Below, one piece after another: positions 1 to 7,023 of a stretch of 7,276 nucleotides of DNA. How positions within the stretch are numbered: position 1 is the stretch's first letter; every line of letters begins with the position of its first letter. The stretch covers positions 1-7,276 of the forward strand of contig CAMCTQ010000061.1 in NCBI GenBank assembly GCA_945878545.1, read 5' to 3'. The translations under genes were made by a program, and so were the position numbers. This DNA is from Rickettsia typhi (GTDB taxonomy: Bacteria > Pseudomonadota > Alphaproteobacteria > Rickettsiales > Rickettsiaceae). Below the pieces are notes generated by a model, which did no database searches, was not told the DNA's origin, and was given only the letters and a program-made list of their open reading frames with translations.

Positions 1-901
1 TCTTTATAGTTTTGAAAATATCAAAGATTAAAACCAACATAAATAATGTTGGTGCGACTCCCCCGCAATATTGCATATGTTTAGTAAAGAATGCTGTAAA
101 TTCGTATTCAGGCATTTGATAAGCAACATGCCCATAAAAAATAAACAAACTTAAGACAAGATTAATTACGAACAAACTATTATAGATTTTATAATAAAAT
201 AGTTTTTTCCCCAGCCAAAGTTCAGCTAGAACCAGCCATACAAACATTACTATTTGTGTATATATAAACTGTAAAAGATGTCCGCCGCTCCAGAATAACA
301 GTTCGTAATAATAATCAACTTCCATTGGAAAGACAGTGGATAATGCTGTAGCTTCTTTATAGGAGAGAGCAAAACAAATCCACACCATAATGTACATTAA
401 TGAAGAACTCATTTTTACAATGGGCAGAATATGGGCTAGGTATTTTTCTTCTTTAAAATCAAAATCATAAAAACTGTTTATAAAAACTAATATTGAAAAG
501 CATAATATGGTACAGCCAAATAGGCTAAGACCAATAATAAACCAGATGTTTTCAAGTATAGGTACATAATTATTCATTATAGGATTACTTTGACCAACTA
601 AAGGGCTAATAGCCATTAGTATCATCCCAATCAGAGCTAATTTATTAAAAATATTCTCAAAATACGTCCTTTTACTACCATAAGACCAAATTATGCAAGT
701 AATCGAAAGCAGCCAAACTAATACTGACAAATTCACATGTATTATCAAGGAAGATTTAAATACTGATTTATCATTAAGAAGATTTGATAGACCTGGAGTT
801 CTTAAAGTCACTAAAACTATAGAATATAAACCAGCAAGTGCTAGAGCCCATATACCATTTTTAAGCCAATTTATTGCCGATCTATTTTCTTTTTCAATCA
901 T
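1..901 (-). CDS. Heme-copper oxidase subunit I-like (cbb3/CcoN-like) membrane protein, C-terminus cut by window edge
   Basis: An open frame runs leftward from an ATG at 901-899 off the window edge, giving 300 residues with no stop. It is very hydrophobic, with many membrane helices. IIHVNLSVLVW (residues 53-63) resembles the helix of oxidase subunit I that carries a haem-ligand histidine (here H55). FWSGGHLLQF (203-212) resembles the helix carrying a copper-ligand histidine (H208). YGHVAYQMPE and FFTKHMQYCGG (about 256-281) supply H258 and H275. From memory these match alphaproteobacterial proteins of about 400 residues annotated as cbb3-type or cytochrome c oxidase subunit I-like. Whether it is a real terminal oxidase subunit is uncertain, because the missing part would carry the remaining ligands. 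The start overlaps the comEC stop by 8 bases (ATGATTGA), so it is probably the last or a late gene of the leftward operon and translationally coupled to comEC. A GGAG lies about 12 bases upstream of the ATG. Confidence 0.72.
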   Translation of the reverse strand, partial: MIEKENRSAINWLKNGIWALALAGLYSIVLVTLRTPGLSNLLNDKSVFKSSLIIHVNLSVLVWLLSITCIIWSYGSKRTYFENIFNKLALIGMILMAISPLVGQSNPIMNNYVPILENIWFIIGLSLFGCTILCFSILVFINSFYDFDFKEEKYLAHILPIVKMSSSLMYIMVWICFALSYKEATALSTVFPMEVDYYYELLFWSGGHLLQFIYTQIVMFVWLVLAELWLGKKLFYYKIYNSLFVINLVLSLFIFYGHVAYQMPEYEFTAFFTKHMQYCGGVAPTLFMLVLIFDIFKTIK

Positions 902-2954
902 TGTTTTTTATGCTCCAAATAGGTTTTTGTCCTAATTTTGTATAACAACTATCTTTTTGGCAGAAGACTAGCACTACTCCATAATCTATCAACTCTCTGT
1001 ATGATACAGTTAGTTTATTATTGCTATTACAAACCAGTTTGCTAGATGTCATAATCTGTACATCCGCATTAGAACAATTTTTATAATTTAATGAGACTGA
1101 TAATTGGCCGAGATCTTGATCAATTTCTAGCAATTGATCTCTAAACCAGGAGTCATCAGTAAAGCTATTGCTCTTTTGTATTCCATACCAATTTAACCAA
1201 TATTCTTTGGTAAAATTAGATATTTCATATTTTGAGTATATATCTATAACATCTTTGTTTTTTATACCAATTGCTTTAATTCTGTGATCATATATAAAAT
1301 CCGGCTTGGGTGATAAATACATCATGTACAAAGAAATACAAATAATTACTAAACCAAAATAGCGCCAAGTGGTCTGCCATAGACAAATCCAAAAGAATCC
1401 AAAGGTAAATATAAACATGCTAGAATCAGTGATATAGCCAGTATTTATTGTTGATATTGGTAGATCTACGATGACTTGCGTGCTATCGGTAATGATTCTA
1501 ACAAAAAATCCAAGCAGCTTGAGGCTAAGTTCACTCACACCCAAAGGCATCAAGATCAATGAAACAATAGCTAGCGGCATCATAAAAAATGACATTAGGG
1601 GTACGGCTAACAAGTTCATTAATATAGAATATGTGGCAAATTTATAAAAATGATAAATAACGAAAGGGGCGGTAACAATACTTCCTAAAAAACTGGAATA
1701 AATATTACTAAAAACATAAAGTTTTATAGAAGCGAATATACCCTTGCTTCTGCCTAAGATTTTTTGATTACGAATATAGATTTCATATCCAGAGATTAGG
1801 CATAATACCGCTGAGAACGACAGTTGGAAACTTGGGTGCATGACATATTCTGGTGAAAATAACAAAATTGCCATGCCAGCTATCATTACTGAGCGCAAGG
1901 GATATGGTGATCTCTCTAGGATAATTGCAAGGATAACAAAAAATGTCATTATGAAAGCTCTGGTAGCGGCGATATTCGAGCCGCTAAGTAGTAGATAGCC
2001 AAAACTACCTAAAATTGAGATAATTCCCGAAGCGATTTTGATGTTTATTTTATATGATAAATAATTTGAACAATTCAGTAAAAATCTGGTGCTGATGAAA
2101 AAAATCATTGCTACTAATGACAAGTGCAAACCAGACACACTAAGAATATGAGCGATACCACTATTTCTCATATTATTAGCTATCTGCTTGTTGATGGCTT
2201 TAGTTTCGCCAAGTAGTATTGCTGCTACGAAGTTGCCCTCATCTGGGCCAAGAGTTCTTATTAGCTTTTTATAGACTATAGTTCTTATATTTTGAATTTT
2301 ATCATAAAAATAATCCGAATGAGGTTTAATAACTTGGGGAGTCTTAAGACTAAATCCAGTTGCTTCAATACCATTTAAATACATGTAAAGGCCAAAATCA
2401 TAGCTTCCTGGAAGCAGACCAGAACTAAGTGGAAATAATTTTGCATTTAAGTTTATTATATCATTTTTCAGAAAAGATAGACTAGATTCACCTCTTAGAC
2501 TTACTTTTATTTTACTTAAATTACGGTCTTTTAGACTATCATTTCCTTTATTTAAAATTACTATATCACTCAGAATTAATTGGGACCCTCCTATTGTCGG
2601 TTTTATCTCTGAAACCCTAGCTTCTATATCAAAAATATCAACCTTTGTTATAGGATTTGTTTTGGCACTAGCTACTCTAAAACAGGATACAGTCATTCCT
2701 AGAATGAAAGAAAGTAAGATAGTAGTAAATAGGCCTGGTATAAATCGTTCTTTTTTTCTTAAGAACAACACAAAAAATGTTAGTATAATTGATATTGCAG
2801 TAAAAAATAACAGCGAATTATTAAATGATTTTGTATAACTTAAAGAATCTAGAGATTTAAAATAAACAGCAACACCATAGAAGAAGAATACAAAGTACCA
2901 CAGGCTTAAATGGTGATACTCTTCTTCTAGTTTTTTAACAAAGTAGTTAAGCAT
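894..2954 (-). CDS. comEC: ComEC/Rec2-family DNA-uptake channel protein, without a metallo-beta-lactamase domain
   Basis: An inner-membrane protein of the ComEC/Rec2 family, which moves single-stranded DNA into the cytoplasm during transformation. From the ATG at 2954 it has 686 residues. There are N-terminal membrane helices (about 15-95), then a soluble DUF4131-like region containing PGSYDF (182-187) and GIEATGF. The competence core follows, with GIAHILSVSGLHLS (266-279), AATRAFIM (329-336) and HPSFQLSFSA (373-382), and several more helices to about residue 545. The last 140 residues are a soluble tail with cysteines near 627, 642, 665 and 670. This tail has WLNWYG and FCQKDSC but no HxHxDH motif, so the nuclease-like beta-lactamase domain of Gram-positive ComEC is absent. 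Alphaproteobacterial ComEC proteins often end in a similar divergent tail. An in-frame TTG at 2978 could add 8 residues inside lpxB, but the ATG lies 1 base after the lpxB stop, the same spacing as at the previous junction, so I prefer it. Confidence 0.93.
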   Translation of the reverse strand: MLNYFVKKLEEEYHHLSLWYFVFFFYGVAVYFKSLDSLSYTKSFNNSLLFFTAISIILTFFVLFLRKKERFIPGLFTTILLSFILGMTVSCFRVASAKTNPITKVDIFDIEARVSEIKPTIGGSQLILSDIVILNKGNDSLKDRNLSKIKVSLRGESSLSFLKNDIINLNAKLFPLSSGLLPGSYDFGLYMYLNGIEATGFSLKTPQVIKPHSDYFYDKIQNIRTIVYKKLIRTLGPDEGNFVAAILLGETKAINKQIANNMRNSGIAHILSVSGLHLSLVAMIFFISTRFLLNCSNYLSYKINIKIASGIISILGSFGYLLLSGSNIAATRAFIMTFFVILAIILERSPYPLRSVMIAGMAILLFSPEYVMHPSFQLSFSAVLCLISGYEIYIRNQKILGRSKGIFASIKLYVFSNIYSSFLGSIVTAPFVIYHFYKFATYSILMNLLAVPLMSFFMMPLAIVSLILMPLGVSELSLKLLGFFVRIITDSTQVIVDLPISTINTGYITDSSMFIFTFGFFWICLWQTTWRYFGLVIICISLYMMYLSPKPDFIYDHRIKAIGIKNKDVIDIYSKYEISNFTKEYWLNWYGIQKSNSFTDDSWFRDQLLEIDQDLGQLSVSLNYKNCSNADVQIMTSSKLVCNSNNKLTVSYRELIDYGVVLVFCQKDSCYTKLGQKPIWSIKNND

Positions 2955-2955
2955 T

Positions 2956-4104
2956 TTAGTTGTGGGTTGCCATTGCAAAAATTATAGACGCTGCCTTGTC
3001 CGTAGGAAGCTGGTTGCTATCAAGCCCTATAGTTTTAAGAATTGCTTTGGCAACTGCAACTTGCGAGTTTGCTTCATTTGGACTGGACATTAATTTGTTT
3101 AAAGCGTAGCTAACATTGTCAGCTGTAAAATCAGACTGGATATATTCTGGAATTACTTCTTTGTTAGAGATAATATTTATAATGTTGGCATATTTTATTT
3201 TTATGAACATTTTTAATATTAAGTAAGTTAGAATATTTAATTTGTATCCAACTATCATTGGTGTACTAGATGCTGCAATTTCAAGAGTATTTGTGCCAGA
3301 TTTAGCGATGGCCAAGTCACTAATCGCAAAACTCTTAAGTCTTTCTGTGCTAAATAGAAAATTAAATTTTGCGTCAACTAGATATTGGTCAATATGTCTA
3401 ATGTATAAGTCATTAGGTTGAACAAATATTGCCGTTAATTTGTGTGTCAAAGCTAGCTTATCCAATGCTTTTCTAATTATTGGCATATGCCTTGATATTT
3501 CAGATCTCCTACTACCTGGTGTAATTGCTATTATTTTTTCATTATCAGCTATGTTAAATTCACGGCGTAATTCTTTAGATTTAACATAAAAATTTTGTTC
3601 TAAAGCTGGATATCCGATAAATTCAGAACTCAAGCCATGCTTAGTAAAATAGGGTGGTTCAAATGGAAGTAGTGTTAATAATTTGTCATAAACTTTAGAG
3701 TATTTTTTTGCCCTGCTTTCTTTGTAAGCCCAAACAGAGGGAGCAACAATATGAACTAATTTTATCGTTGGTGCAAGTTTCCTTATTTTGTCTGCTACTC
3801 TAAAAGTAAAACCTGGAGAATCTATAGTTACCAATACATCAATGTTATTGCTGATTATGTCATCTACAGTTTTGTTGATAAGATTTTTAATACGAAAAAT
3901 ATGAGGCAAAACTTCAAAAAATCCCATCAGGTTTATTTGTTGAAAATCAAAAAGTGAACTAATGCCTGCTTCCTTCATTTGCGGGCCACCAACACCATAA
4001 AATAAAATATCGTTCCTGTCAGCATTATTTCTTTTAATCGATTTGATTATCTTGGCACCAATAAAATCACCTGAATTTTCTCCAGCTACAAAATAAAATT
4101 TCAT
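2956..4104 (-). CDS. lpxB: Lipid-A-disaccharide synthase
   Basis: LpxB is a peripheral membrane glycosyltransferase (family GT19). It joins UDP-2,3-diacylglucosamine and lipid X into the tetra-acylated lipid A disaccharide. The 382 residues match the usual family length of about 380. Visible family signatures are VAGENSGDFIGA (6-17), IDSPGF (94-99) with the aspartate of the active-site region, APSVWAYKESRAKK (121-134), LPFEPPYF, the nucleotide-sugar-binding PGSRRSEI (196-203), AKSGTNTLEIA (267-277), and NKEVIPEYIQ (314-323). All expected blocks are present in order, so the enzyme looks intact and the organism probably makes lipid A. The ATG lies one base after the stop of the upstream transferase (TAA-T-ATG) with no Shine-Dalgarno site, which suggests translational coupling. 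The usual lpxD-fabZ-lpxA neighbours are not in this window. Confidence 0.97.
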   Translation of the reverse strand: MKFYFVAGENSGDFIGAKIIKSIKRNNADRNDILFYGVGGPQMKEAGISSLFDFQQINLMGFFEVLPHIFRIKNLINKTVDDIISNNIDVLVTIDSPGFTFRVADKIRKLAPTIKLVHIVAPSVWAYKESRAKKYSKVYDKLLTLLPFEPPYFTKHGLSSEFIGYPALEQNFYVKSKELRREFNIADNEKIIAITPGSRRSEISRHMPIIRKALDKLALTHKLTAIFVQPNDLYIRHIDQYLVDAKFNFLFSTERLKSFAISDLAIAKSGTNTLEIAASSTPMIVGYKLNILTYLILKMFIKIKYANIINIISNKEVIPEYIQSDFTADNVSYALNKLMSSPNEANSQVAVAKAILKTIGLDSNQLPTDKAASIIFAMATHN

Positions 4105-4105
4105 A

Positions 4106-5671
4106 TTATTGTTTTTTTGAACTGCACAGACTGTAATTTAAGTCTAATATTTCCGATTCTATACCAAGGCAATGTAAAACACTATGGAATATGTAATCAT
4201 GGGAAATGATTTGACCTTTATGACTATTCACAGAATCCACCAACTCTGGGTAGTTTTGCTTGAAAGCATCTGAAAACCATATCATAAAAGGTATATCTCT
4301 TTGTTCTGGAGCAAATTCAGCCCCATGACCCAATCTACCGTTTTCTCCTAGTGATTCAGCATGATCCGAGACGAAAATTAAAAAAGCATTTTTATTTTTT
4401 AGTAAACTAATTAAGCTAGATAAAAAAAAATCGGTATATAAAATTGAATTATCATAACTATTTATTAGTTCTTCTCTATTACAACTTGCTTGGTCTAGCT
4501 TAGCATTTTTTTTTTGTACCGGAATAAATTTGGTAAATTCTTCTGGGTACCTTTCGGCATAATTCCAGTGACTACCAGAGAGTTGGACTGTAATAAATTT
4601 CTTACCCTCATGCTGGAGTCGCTTTTCGACATATGGTAGCATCAAACCATCATGTGAATTCATAGCATATAATAGCGATCCGCCAGGAATTAAAGAGAAT
4701 TTTACCTCGTCGTACAGAGTATTCTCGTTCTGTGCGTAATATTTGCTAATAGATTGAGTGCTAATCCAAGTAGTATCATACCCAAGACTGGTTAAAACTG
4801 ACAAGAACCCTGTTTCCGATTTTACTTTATCAAGGTTTTGCTCGTTATGCCTTGACAGCAAGCAAGCCACAGAAAGGTGGGTTACATTTTCGCATGAATG
4901 ACCTTGAAAGGAAAATAAGTTATCTATTCTCTCTAGATTTGGAGTGGTATCTCTTTCATAGCCATTGATACCAAAGTTGCTGTATCTTGCTGATTCGCCT
5001 ATTACTAGAATACCAGTTATATCATCTTTGTCATTTGTGATTTTAAAATCGAATTTTTTACTTATATCCTGGCGTACATGATCTTTATTACCAAAAAAAT
5101 AAATGTAACTATTATGGAGATATTGTATTGGAAAGTAAGTTTTTAGGACTTTGAATTGAGGAAAAATAATATTGTTAATCGCTAGAAACAGACATAGAGC
5201 CATTAATATCCTTGAAAAAAAGGACTTAGTCGTTTGAGGATTAAAATGCTTTATACCGAATATACAAATTGATAAACTAAATATTACCCATATAATAATT
5301 CTAGTGCCAATTAACTCAGATATTTCTGACATTTCAGCACCATAAATAGCGGGCATCATTTTTTCTGTTGGCGCTACTCCAAGATAAAATAGGTAGTAGC
5401 TGGCAGCGGCGCCAGTTACAAAGAGAAAAATTGATCCGATAATGAATAATATACGATGTATTGCTAACCCAAAAAAGAAAACTAATGTTGTAATATAAGC
5501 GTAAATAAATTGTTTTAGTAATTCAAATATGGCGCTGAAAAATGATGCTTGATAATATTCGTATTTATGTAGCATTACACTCGTATTAAACATTAACATA
5601 TATATGAGCGCAAACATAAGAGCTGTTTTAATCAATGATATATCTAATTGTTTTTGAATGAATTTAATCAT
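4106..5671 (-). CDS. eptA: Phosphoethanolamine transferase, EptA/MCR-like sulfatase-fold membrane enzyme
   Basis: This inner-membrane enzyme would move phosphoethanolamine from phosphatidylethanolamine onto a periplasmic acceptor, most likely lipid A. Its 521 residues have the family layout: about five membrane helices in residues 13-170, then a periplasmic alkaline-phosphatase-like domain. The metal and catalytic residues are all visible: E226 in GESAR, nucleophile T264 in CENVTHLSVAC, H368 in GSHWNYAERYP, D436 and H437 in SDHAESLGE, and H449 in GHGAEFAP. C260 and C270 match the conserved disulfide around the nucleophile. NSYDNSILYTD (404-414) is another family block. Modification of lipid A by this family lowers negative charge and gives resistance to cationic peptides. 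Its place directly upstream of lpxB supports lipid A as the acceptor, but core sugars or another glycan remain possible. It is the first gene of the leftward operon. A run of ten A in its mRNA (4515-4506) leaves the frame intact. Confidence 0.9.
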   Translation of the reverse strand: MIKFIQKQLDISLIKTALMFALIYMLMFNTSVMLHKYEYYQASFFSAIFELLKQFIYAYITTLVFFFGLAIHRILFIIGSIFLFVTGAAASYYLFYLGVAPTEKMMPAIYGAEMSEISELIGTRIIIWVIFSLSICIFGIKHFNPQTTKSFFSRILMALCLFLAINNIIFPQFKVLKTYFPIQYLHNSYIYFFGNKDHVRQDISKKFDFKITNDKDDITGILVIGESARYSNFGINGYERDTTPNLERIDNLFSFQGHSCENVTHLSVACLLSRHNEQNLDKVKSETGFLSVLTSLGYDTTWISTQSISKYYAQNENTLYDEVKFSLIPGGSLLYAMNSHDGLMLPYVEKRLQHEGKKFITVQLSGSHWNYAERYPEEFTKFIPVQKKNAKLDQASCNREELINSYDNSILYTDFFLSSLISLLKNKNAFLIFVSDHAESLGENGRLGHGAEFAPEQRDIPFMIWFSDAFKQNYPELVDSVNSHKGQIISHDYIFHSVLHCLGIESEILDLNYSLCSSKKQ

Positions 5672-5676
5672 ATTAG
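5648..5676 (+). promoter_or_regulatory. Possible promoter for ruvX
   Basis: TTGTTT (5648-5653) and TATTAG (5671-5676) are separated by 17 bases and would start transcription near 5683, about 30 bases before the ruvX ATG. Each hexamer matches the sigma70 consensus at about four of six positions. The region is so AT-rich that such matches arise easily, and this one overlaps the first codons of the divergent transferase gene. The 42-base gap (5672-5713) must serve both directions. I see no convincing promoter for the leftward operon in it. Confidence 0.28.
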
Positions 5677-5713
5677 TGTTTTTAAGTTATTTTTTTAATT
5701 AAAGTTTACTACC

Positions 5714-6178
5714 ATGATCATATCTTCTCTGCAAGAGTTTTATAGTTTTTTTGAACTGAATAAACCGCTACTAGCCATTGATTACGGTAACAAAAAAATC
5801 GGTTTAGCGATTTCCAGTCCCGATCATACCATAGCTATGCCTCATTCGATGGTATTCGCAAATAAGGACCAAGAAAAGTTAAATAAAATTGCAGATTTTA
5901 TTGTAAAATATAATATATGCGCAATTGTTGTTGGTTTTCCGGTAAATATGGATGGGACTGAGAGTGAGCAAACAAAAATAGTGATTAATTTTGTTGATAA
6001 ATTAGCTAAGAAAACAAATTTACCTATATATTTACAAGATGAACGTTTAACTTCAAAAGCAGCAGATAGTTTGCTCCGAAATATGGGGTTTAATAGAAAA
6101 CAACGAAACGAAAGGGACGATATGGCTGCTGCAAGCATGATTTTGGAAACAACGCTTGAGTCAGCAAAGAGGTTATAG
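5714..6178 (+). CDS. ruvX: YqgF/RuvX-family putative Holliday junction resolvase or pre-16S rRNA nuclease
   Basis: This 154-residue protein has the RNase H-like fold family signatures. LLAIDYGNKKIGLAIS (19-34) carries the first acidic residue, D23. IVVGFPVNMDGTESEQT (71-87) is the central strand-loop. LQDERLTSKAA (108-118) supplies D109 and E110. RNERDDMAAASMIL (131-144) supplies the final aspartate (D135 or D136). Length and motif order are normal for the family. In E. coli the protein (YqgF) matures the 5' end of 16S rRNA; the Holliday junction resolvase name comes from its resemblance to RuvC. It is divergent from the transferase operon, 42 bases away, and lies 113 bases upstream of rpmB in the same direction. 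No terminator is visible between them, so readthrough into the ribosomal protein genes is likely. Upstream of the ATG there is only a weak purine stretch (TAAAG). Confidence 0.95.
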   Translation: MIISSLQEFYSFFELNKPLLAIDYGNKKIGLAISSPDHTIAMPHSMVFANKDQEKLNKIADFIVKYNICAIVVGFPVNMDGTESEQTKIVINFVDKLAKKTNLPIYLQDERLTSKAADSLLRNMGFNRKQRNERDDMAAASMILETTLESAKRL

Positions 6179-6212
6179 CTTAAAGTAGAACTCGAAAATC
6201 CTGATATATTTG

Positions 6213-6241
6213 TTGACAGTAGCTGGAGAACCATGTATCTT
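6213..6241 (+). promoter_or_regulatory. Sigma70-type promoter for rpmB-rpmE
   Basis: A perfect TTGACA (6213-6218) is followed after exactly 17 bases by TATCTT (6236-6241, four of six matches to TATAAT). Transcription would begin near 6248 and give a leader of about 44 bases before the rpmB ATG. This is the best promoter-like sequence in the window and sits in the only sizeable gap within the rightward gene group. It suggests that rpmB-rpmE have their own promoter in addition to any readthrough from ruvX. Confidence 0.6.
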
Positions 6242-6280
6242 GCTTTCGAGAATAATTTATATATTGTTAAATTAAGAAAT

Positions 6281-6284
6281 AGGA
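6281..6284 (+). promoter_or_regulatory. Ribosome binding site of rpmB
   Basis: AGGA lies 7 bases before the ATG at 6292. It is one of the few clear Shine-Dalgarno sites in this window and fixes the rpmB start, which also matches the conserved MSRRCELTG beginning of the family. Confidence 0.7.
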
Positions 6285-6291
6285 ATTAAAC

Positions 6292-6585
6292 ATGTCTCGC
6301 AGATGTGAATTAACTGGTGTTGGAGTACAGTTTGGTAATAATGTGTCTCACTCACAAAGAAAAACAAGAAGGCGTTTTGAGCCTAACATCAAGATTGTTA
6401 AGTGCAGCAGTGAGTTAACTGGTCAGGAATATAGGTTAAAAGTAATTGCAAGGTGCTTGCGCAGTATTGAGAAAGCTGGTGGATTTGATAGCTTTATGTT
6501 AAACGCAAAGTCTTGCAAAATGTCTGATAAGGCTAAGTCTATTAGAAAAGAAATAAAAAAGATGAAAGATAAGGTAGCAGCATGA
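6292..6585 (+). CDS. rpmB: 50S ribosomal protein L28
   Basis: L28 is a basic protein of the large ribosomal subunit. The 97 residues begin with SRRCELTG, followed by VSHSQRKTRRRFEPNI (18-33), the signature block of the family. YRLKVIARCLRSIEKAGGFD (47-66) and SDKAKSIRKEIKK (78-90) match the longer form typical of alphaproteobacteria; the gammaproteobacterial form starts differently and is about 78 residues. This is one of the stronger taxonomic clues in the window. A sigma70-type promoter and a clear Shine-Dalgarno site lie just upstream. The TGA stop overlaps the start of rpmE in an ATGA, so the two ribosomal proteins are probably translationally coupled. Confidence 0.97.
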   Translation: MSRRCELTGVGVQFGNNVSHSQRKTRRRFEPNIKIVKCSSELTGQEYRLKVIARCLRSIEKAGGFDSFMLNAKSCKMSDKAKSIRKEIKKMKDKVAA

Positions 6586-6812
6586 AAAAAGATGTTCATC
6601 CAAAATATCAAGCCTTGAAGATCAAAATTGGTAAAGATGAGTTTGTGACTGCGTCTACTTTAACAAGCGGCGAGCTTCTGATGGACGTGGATTTTCGTAA
6701 GCATCCAGCTTGGAACAAATCAGCTCTTAATGTGGTTAATCAATCAAATAAGAATGTTAGCGACTTTAACAAGAGATTTGCTGGTTTATCTTTTGCTGCA
6801 AAGAAAGAGTAA
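6582..6812 (+). CDS. rpmE: 50S ribosomal protein L31, zinc-free (C-minus) form
   Basis: L31 bridges the large and small ribosomal subunits. The 76 residues start with MKKDVHPKYQ, and show TASTLTSGELLMDVDFRKHPAW (about 23-44, the STxG...LDVDxxxHP block) and DFNKRFAGLSF (61-71), which matches the usual F-xKRF-GL end. There is no cysteine in the protein, so the CxxC zinc ribbon of the C-plus paralogue is missing, as is normal for the alphaproteobacterial form. The central segment that usually contains HPAWTGG reads HPAWNKSAL, a slight divergence. An AAGG at 6571-6574, inside rpmB, lies 7 bases before the ATG, and the ATG overlaps the rpmB stop. Confidence 0.94.
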   Translation: MKKDVHPKYQALKIKIGKDEFVTASTLTSGELLMDVDFRKHPAWNKSALNVVNQSNKNVSDFNKRFAGLSFAAKKE

Positions 6813-6825
6813 ATCTTAAATAGTA

Positions 6826-6853
6826 CAATTCAATAACTTGGAAACAAGAATTG
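6826..6853 (+). repeat. Imperfect hairpin in the rpmE 3' region
   Basis: CAATT (6826-6830) pairs with AATTG (6849-6853). An inner CTTG (6837-6840) pairs with CAAG (6845-6848) around a GAAA tetraloop, leaving a 6-base bulge on the left side. There is no T-run after it, so it is not a standard intrinsic terminator. It starts 14 bases after the rpmE stop and could be a 3' end-protecting structure or a chance pairing. Confidence 0.3.
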
Positions 6854-6858
6854 CCGAA

Positions 6859-6903
6859 ATTTGTAAAGCTCTCACAATTTTTGAATAGCTTTCCTCTACA
6901 AAT
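6859..6903 (+). repeat. Imperfect inverted repeat downstream of rpmE
   Basis: ATTTGTA (6859-6865) pairs with TACAAAT (6897-6903), and AAGCT (6866-6870) pairs with AGCTT (6887-6891). A 5-base bulge (TCCTC) lies on the right arm and the loop is 16 bases. The twelve pairs in total are more than expected for a casual match even in AT-rich DNA. No T-run follows. It may be part of the rpmE transcript's 3' structure or a worn palindromic element. Confidence 0.35.
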
Positions 6904-7023
6904 AACTATACCTATTATTATTCCAATACGGAGTATCCAAACTCTTAATTAAAGATGGCCATTATTCCTTGCCATGATGGTTTCTGTGTGCCGGATTCAA
7001 CCTAAATAACATGAACATCAAGT

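Noticed and set aside
693..935. An 80-codon open frame on the plus strand
   Set aside because: It lies antisense to the oxidase-like gene and the end of comEC, has no family resemblance, and those genes explain the region.
5842..6234. A 130-codon open frame on the minus strand
   Set aside because: It is the antisense shadow of ruvX, whose family motifs are clear; the antisense translation is serine- and phenylalanine-rich with no recognisable motif.
6191..6250. CTCGAAA/TTTCGAG inverted repeat flanking the rpmB promoter
   Set aside because: It is only seven pairs with a 46-base loop and no extension, so it is compatible with chance; no operator is claimed.
6423..6611. A 62-codon minus-strand frame
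   Set aside because: It is antisense to rpmB, with composition that follows from the lysine-rich codons on the other strand.
6955..6980. Small palindromes ATGGC/GCCAT and CCAT/ATGG
   Set aside because: Stems of four or five pairs are too short to separate from background.
6955..7005. A 16-residue plus-strand frame starting MAIIPCHDGF
   Set aside because: It has no ribosome binding site at proper distance, no known similarity, and a length expected by chance.
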